From the NCBI RefSeq assembly GCF_947179165.1, contig NC_077239.1, forward strand, positions 16,234,001-16,298,000: 64,000 nucleotides of DNA. Direction: 5' to 3'. The position numbers and the translations under genes were made by a program. Under the pieces are notes generated by a model. The model was given only the letters and a program-made list of their open reading frames with translations, was not told the DNA's origin and searched no databases. The DNA comes from Solanum dulcamara (Eukaryota > Streptophyta > Magnoliopsida > Solanales > Solanaceae). Positions 58,759 to 64,000 of the stretch are shown piece by piece; position 1 is the first letter of the stretch; each line of letters begins with the position of its first letter.

Positions 58759-60700
58759 ACTTCCAATATCTCAAGACCCTATTGATTACATGCCTATCCT
58801 AACATTTCCAGTAGAAGGTAAGGATTTTATTATTTATTGTGATACTTCACATTCAAACTTGGTGTTGTTTGATGCAGGATATGAATGTCATAGCCTATGT
58901 TTTGAGAAAGTTGAAGATTCATAAGAGGAACTACCCAACACATAATTTGGAGTCGGCAACATTAATATTTATTCTCAAGATCTGGTGGCACTATCTTAAT
59001 GGTGTCAAGTGTAAGGTATTCACTGATCATCACAGTCTAAAACATTTGTTTACTAAAAAAAATTTAAATTTAAGATAGAAAATATGGATGGAGTTGCTCA
59101 AGTATTATGATGTCACCATTTAGTACCATTTGAGTAAGGCGAATATAGTGGAAAATGCATTGAGCTGGAAGATAGTTAGCATGGGAATTCTGGCTTGCCT
59201 GGGGTGTCTAAGTGACCCTTGGCCATAGAGATTCAGGCTTGAAGTCTAAGTTTATGCAGTTGGGCATATTAACGAAGGGTGGTGTGTTAGCTGGTATTGA
59301 GGTTAGACCTACTTTTATTGAGTAGATCAAAGCTAAGTTGTTTGAATATGATAATTTAAACAAGCTCAGAATCAAGGTGGTGTCTGGTGAGACCCAGGAT
59401 GCCATTCTTTATGCAGGCAGTGTGCTTAGTTTTAGGGGAAGTATTTGTGTTCCACGAGTTGATAATTTGATCCAAAATATGTTGGTAGAGTCTCATGGTT
59501 CATAATATTCGATTCGTCCAATTGTAACTAAGATGTATTGAGATTTGATATGGTTTTATTGATGTCCAGGTATGAACAAGCATCAAAGGCCTGCAGGTTT
59601 GCTTAAGAGAATGGTCATTCCTGAATGAAAATGGAAAAGGATAGCCATATATTTTTGTGGTAGGTCTTTCTAAGACTTTGGAAAAGTATAGCTCAATCTA
59701 GGTTATTATTGATAGGTTGATTAGATCAGCCTACTTTGTTCTATCCAGAGTGGATTACAATGCTTAACAGCTGGTGAAGATTTATGTTAAAGAGGTATTA
59801 AGGTTGCATAGGGTGTCCGTGGCACTCAGTTTAATTTAAGTTCTGGGGTAAATTGCACGAGGATTTGGGCACTCAACTCACTTTCAGTGTGAATTTTCTG
59901 CCTCAAACTTATGGTTAGTCAGAGAGGTAGATTCAAGTATTAGAGGATATGATGAGAGAATCTGTGATTGACTTTGGGGGCCAATTGAATCAGTTCTTAC
60001 CCTATGTGAGGTCTCTTACAATAACAACTATCATTCTACCATTGATATGTCACCATTTAAAGCAATTTATGGAAGGGGATATAGATCGTCCATAGGGTGG
60101 TTTGAGGCTGGAGATGTGAAACCATAGGGGAGGGGGTTGATTTGGTAAAAGAGGCTCAAGAAAAGTGTGAGGTATTCAAAGCAAGTTTTTGGTAGCCCAA
60201 AGAAGATAGAAGGAGTATACAGACCACAAAGTAAGAGACGTGACATTTCTAGTTAGTGAGTAAGTCCTATTAAAGGTGTCACATATGAAAGGAGTCATGA
60301 GGTTTGGAAAGAAGACTAAGCTTAGACGTCATTATATTGGTCCCTTTGAGGTTCTCAATAGTGTGGAGCCAGTGGCTTATATGTTAGCCTTGCCACCTAG
60401 TTTTTTCGGAGTCCATCTTGTATTTCATATATCTATGTTGTTAAGATACCACAAGAATGGAGACTACATTATCAAGTGGGACTCGATATTATTGGACAAG
60501 GATCTTTAGTATGAGGAGGAACCAATTGTAATTTTTTATCGTGATGTTTGGAAGTTAAGAACTAAAGATATCAAATTAGTAAAGATAAAATGGAAGCATC
60601 GCCCTGTTGAAGAAGATACTTGAGAAACCAAAAAGGACATGCGGGACATGTATCCTCACATGTTTGAGGATTCAGGTAATACTCCTTTCTTGACTTAGCC
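58759..60700 (+). pseudogene. RNase H, integrase and chromodomain-like tail, element 3
   Basis: RNase H is open at 58839-59078 (MNVIAYVLRKLKIHKRNYPT and KVFTDHHSLKHLFT). The integrase zinc region is damaged: after MNKH the sequence jumps to QRPAGLLKRM, so the segment with the two Cys is deleted near 59580. A second deletion near 59818 removes most of the second-Asp motif (RLHRVSVALS). The C-terminal part is open at 60276-60509 (MSHMKGVMRFGKKTKLRRHY) and the chromodomain-like end reads VKIKWKHRPVEEDT near 60580-60620. Stops are frequent. Confidence 0.8.
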
Positions 60701-60753
60701 TAATTTTCTTGTTTTATCACTTGGGGATGGGTGATGGATAAATTTGTATCTAT

Positions 60754-62578
60754 TATAATGATCCATTTAGATTGTTATGGGAAAACATATAGTGAAGAAT
60801 TTGGGCCAGAAAAACTTTTATGTAGTAACTTAAAATTTGTAGGGTAGGTCAATCTTAGACAAAATATAAGTGAGGTGCGGTCTAGTGTAATCTAGGAGCT
60901 AATTAGGGTTAATGTCTAATCTTGAGTTTGATTGAATGATATCTAAGGCATTAAGGAGTCCGTAGGACTTTTCCTAAATGAATTTGGGTGAATAGAACTC
61001 CCGATATCAAACTTGGCATAAAATAGTTATTCTAGAATATCAAAGTTTGAGGTTGTATTGTGTAATGAGGGTGTGGGGAAAGAATTTTGATTTTGTATCT
61101 CTATGTAAGCTATAAAGTGTGAAGTCCCATCAAGGCAGGGCTTCTATAGCTGGTTGGGGGCCGCTATAGTGGGACAAGCGCAAATTTAATAAAGAAAAAT
61201 CTCAAAATTGGTTTTATTTCTATAACTTCTTTCTTGTGTGATAAAGAGGATACATAGGGCTATTTCCTTCAGTTATCCATCAATTCTTGCACTAAAGGTA
61301 AGTTAATTATTTCTCTAACTTGTGTTTTGATTCTTAGACCTCAGATTCTATGGTGATTATATTTGGGGAGGGTTCTTGACCTCAAAAATGGTGGGAAAGC
61401 TTTAATTAGGTGGTACATCAGGAAATTGGCCAAGGGTTGGGATTTGAGTTATAATCCGTATAATTTAGGCCATTGATAATTGATTATTGCATTTTGTATT
61501 TATGTTAGACCAAGACCAAGAGAACACACTTCAAAAAAGAAAAGTTCAGGTTCTTTAGAGCATTCATGCCTTATTCGAGATTGGTGATGGTTGTTCTTTA
61601 CCCATTTATGTTATATGTATTTTTAACTACTTCATTAGTATTACACATATGATATATGATTAGGAAAATAAATATGAGTAGAAATAGTAACTGTAATCAA
61701 ATTGCATGCAATGAATGTTTTACTTGGTTGTACTAGTGTGATTGTTTTTCATTGTGGTTGTGACTTGTGACTGTGACATGTGATTTCCTAGTGATCATGT
61801 ATCACGCTGATACATTTGGATTACATACCACTCTAGTAAATTTTGAATTAGTTTCCACGCTAGTACACTAACTATGATTGGGATCAGGTACCACGCTGGT
61901 ACATTAACAATTTGTGTATGGGTTCCATGAAAGAATCGAATTACCTGATATATTGTGATTATAATGCTTATTGTGTGAGCTGATTCATGTTAAGGGCTGA
62001 GAGTCCGGGTGTTTCTATACATGTGATGTAATTGTGTATCATTTATTTTACTATGTTGTGGTTTCTTATTAATATTTCATATATCTAGAATTAGCCGTGT
62101 TATCCTTCTAGTACACTATGTTTGTGTACTGATTCTACACATGCTCTATATTTGTTGATTATAGGGAATATTCTGGTGGCTGCTAAAAGATCTCAACAGT
62201 GAAATTACATCTACTTGAATCCAATGGTGAGTCATTTGTTCAAGTTGTCATGGATTTCTCTAGCTGTTGTCCATCTTTTTAGATATAGACATTCAGACAT
62301 TTAGTTATTATTTTCTTGATGGGGTTGTGTCCCCTTGTTTCTAGACTTCTATAGAGTTTTGGTATAAAAACTTTTAAGTTCTAGAGAGTTTATTTCCATA
62401 ATATTTTTCTTTATATATAGATTGAGTTTATGGGAAATCAACTTTTTAACTTTTAAAATTATTTTCATTTGCCTAAATCCATGTTTGGGTTCTTTGCTTG
62501 GTATAGTTGGGTTAGATAATAGTTCTCCCACTGGAGGGTTATTATGGGTGCCACTCATAGCGGGTCAAGATCGTGACA
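60754..62578 (+). mobile_element. Family A LTR shared by element 3 and a following copy
   Basis: 1825 bp, starting TATAATGATCC (one change from TGTAATGATCC) and ending AGATCGTGACA. It is collinear with 35825-37617. It keeps the donor-like CTAAAGGTAAGT at 61292-61303 and repeated phrases of the type ggtaccacgctggtacatt at about 61800-61915. It is followed by a leader, not by a duplicated target. Confidence 0.85.
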
Positions 62579-63014
62579 AAGTTGATATTAAATCCCTAGG
62601 TTCATTGATCTCGTTGTACCAAAACGTGTCTAGTAGAGTCTTGCTGAACCATATAGTGACATATGTACTTTCCTTCGAGAGGCTACAATACTTTACGAAA
62701 ACTCTCTCTCTTCCTTCTTCTTTTGTCTTATGACCTGATTCCAATTGGTATCTGACAATCCAAATTGATATCAAACTTCCGTCACTTTTCTGTCTGTATA
62801 TGGTTGGCATACGAAGTAATAGTGCAAGTACAATAGCTCTAATAGCAGATCTAGTGATAGAACCAGCAGTACAAGGACTTGGTAGAGGTAAAGGTTGTGG
62901 TAGGTAAGGGGCAGAGGAAGAGTAACACCCTCCAGGGGGTGGAGCTCAGGAAAGGAAATACCAAGACAAGTGACTCCTCCCCCACCACATGACCAAGTTG
63001 AGGAAGAGCTTGAG
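62579..63014 (+). pseudogene. Leader and gag start of a further family A copy
   Basis: It aligns with 37618-38085: a decayed primer site (TTGATATTAAATCC for TGGTATCAGAGCC), the phrases cattgatctc, gtctagtagagtcttg and aactctctctcttccttct, then the gag start region (ATGGTTGGCATACG) and ctcctcccccaccacatgacc. The gag AG acceptor is lost. The sequence is cut at 63014 by a family C LTR; the five bases before it are ttgag. Confidence 0.82.
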
Positions 63015-64000
63015 TGTCATCACCAGACCTATGGCCTAGTCGTAACACGATGATTAGAATTCCAAGGGACTCCAACCAAGCCTCTTATCATAACATTCAT
63101 GAGCATACATAAGGTAAATGATATAATTAAACAAGATCAAAGATACAGAAGCATAATCTCATATAAAACATAAATCTCAAAAAGCCGAATAAGGGACAAC
63201 TTAGACTCCAATGAACATCTAACATGCCTCTACTAGTCTAGATGGGGGCGTAAGACAATATCCTAGATCACCCAATATAGAAGGTAAAAGAAGTCATAAA
63301 CTCATAGGAAATAAAAGTCTTGTCCTCAAAACATAAGGACTCACCAATAGTACAATAGTGCAAAATCTAGCCACGAGCGAGAGGAGGATAAACGTGATCG
63401 TAGGTCCCTACATTATGATACAATATAGGTAAAAAGTATGAGTTAGTACATGGAATTCACTAAGTATGTGACAATATGCGTGAACAATAAACATAGGATA
63501 TAATTAATATGAATCATGGGATGTAAGACCAATATCTTTAAAACAAGAATAAAGTCATGAAAAAAATAAAACATTTATCTCTTTGGTCAATGCATCAAAA
63601 TCTCATAATCATCATAAGAACTCATAACTCAACTGAAACTGTGTGGGATAGGACCTTTATCCGACATATAAAACCATGCGAGCTAATATATGGAATCTGA
63701 TAACTCTTACATCGAGGCATGGGAGGATACCTTGCCAAGGTATACTCTGTTGATAACTCTTTTAACTTTGCTATGTGGATCCTCTAACTTTGCCATATTG
63801 GCATCTTTGAACCTATGCGGGCAACGTAGTTTGGGACTAAAGGTTGCTACTAGTATTTCCTTGGGTAACTAACTGCATTATCGGACCAAACCCCACCTAA
63901 ACGTCCTCTCGATACTTAGTCATTATCCCAATGGAAATCATAAAACTTGATCATAAACATCATAGGAAAATATAATAATATATATCAAACCATCTTTATA
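63015..64000 (-). mobile_element. Family C LTR, part inside the window
   Basis: It begins TGTCATCACCAGACC and follows the other family C LTRs (gggactccaaccaagcctctt, then the ctcaccaatagtac phrase). Its last 150 bases match the first 150 of the window with many differences. The remainder lies beyond 64000. Confidence 0.82.

Larger units (their letters stand above)
35825..62578 (+). mobile_element. Family A Ty3/gypsy element 3, heavily interrupted
   Basis: Same family as element 1. Parts in order: 5' LTR 35825-37617; leader and gag to 38816; solo B LTR; gag-protease-RT 42323-43897; gypsy element 4; RT 55960-56355; solo C LTR; RNase H-integrase-chromodomain-like tail to about 60700; right LTR 60754-62578. 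Each interruption can be removed to give a continuous pol sequence. The right LTR is followed by a new leader and gag start, not by the duplicated target, so this is part of a tandem arrangement. The element is old and non-coding in practice. Confidence 0.85.

Noticed and set aside
62579..62584. Right-hand target duplication of element 3.
   Set aside because: The bases there (aagttg) do not match atacc, and the sequence continues as element leader, so the true end lies beyond the window.

Overview
The window looks like pericentromeric plant DNA, most probably from a Solanaceae genome (Solanum or a close relative). I judge this from the style of the Ty3/gypsy and Tork-type copia elements, the RTE-like LINE tail and the MITE ends, and I could not run a search. 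I see no intact host gene, no rRNA or tRNA gene, no CRISPR array and nothing bacterial. Almost every base can be assigned to LTR retrotransposons inserted into one another. I label LTR families locally: A (begins TGTAATGATCC, ends GTCGTGACA), B (begins TGTAACACCCC, ends GGGGCGTGACA), C (begins TGTAAGACCCC), D (begins TGTTACACCC), E and F (begin or end with the TGTCACG-type terminus), plus two copia LTR types, cA and cB.

Left block (1-26330). A family A gypsy element whose 5' end lies left of the window is interrupted in gag by a family C LTR (1-1327). It runs through gag, protease, RT, RNase H, integrase and a chromodomain-like tail to its 3' LTR at 5711. That LTR is split by a minus-strand copia element (7092-26008, duplicated target ctttc). 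The copia element is itself split by a family B gypsy element (7597-20593, duplicated target ataaa), whose RNase H region is split by a 2968-bp solo LTR of family D (13070-16037, duplicated target catcc).

Middle block (26331-33070). This is AT-rich DNA with a 5'-truncated RTE-like LINE tail, a short solo LTR with a perfect duplicated target (catat), a family A LTR fragment, MITE-like sequences and a short integrase fragment. The part from 26331 to about 28450 is the only stretch where I recognise no mobile element.

Right block (33071-64000). A family F LTR is interrupted by a family E LTR, which is interrupted by a second family A gypsy element (35825-62578). That element contains a 3.5-kb solo family B LTR in gag, a complete minus-strand family C gypsy element in RT (43898-55959, itself holding a truncated family D element), and a solo family C LTR (56356-58758). 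Its right LTR is followed by a second 5' leader and gag start, so the arrangement is LTR-internal-LTR-internal. A last family C LTR begins at 63015 and runs off the window.

No element looks able to move by itself: stops, frameshifts and lost catalytic residues are everywhere, and many stops sit where Gln or Trp codons would be expected, as cytosine deamination would produce. The most interesting signals are (1) a splice-donor-like site in the LTR of three gypsy families paired with an acceptor just before the gag start, which would remove the primer-binding site from the spliced RNA; (2) short palindromes placed just upstream of the LTR TATA box in the same three families, each with its own sequence; (3) a copia locus that joins two different LTR types; and (4) the tandem family A arrangement.
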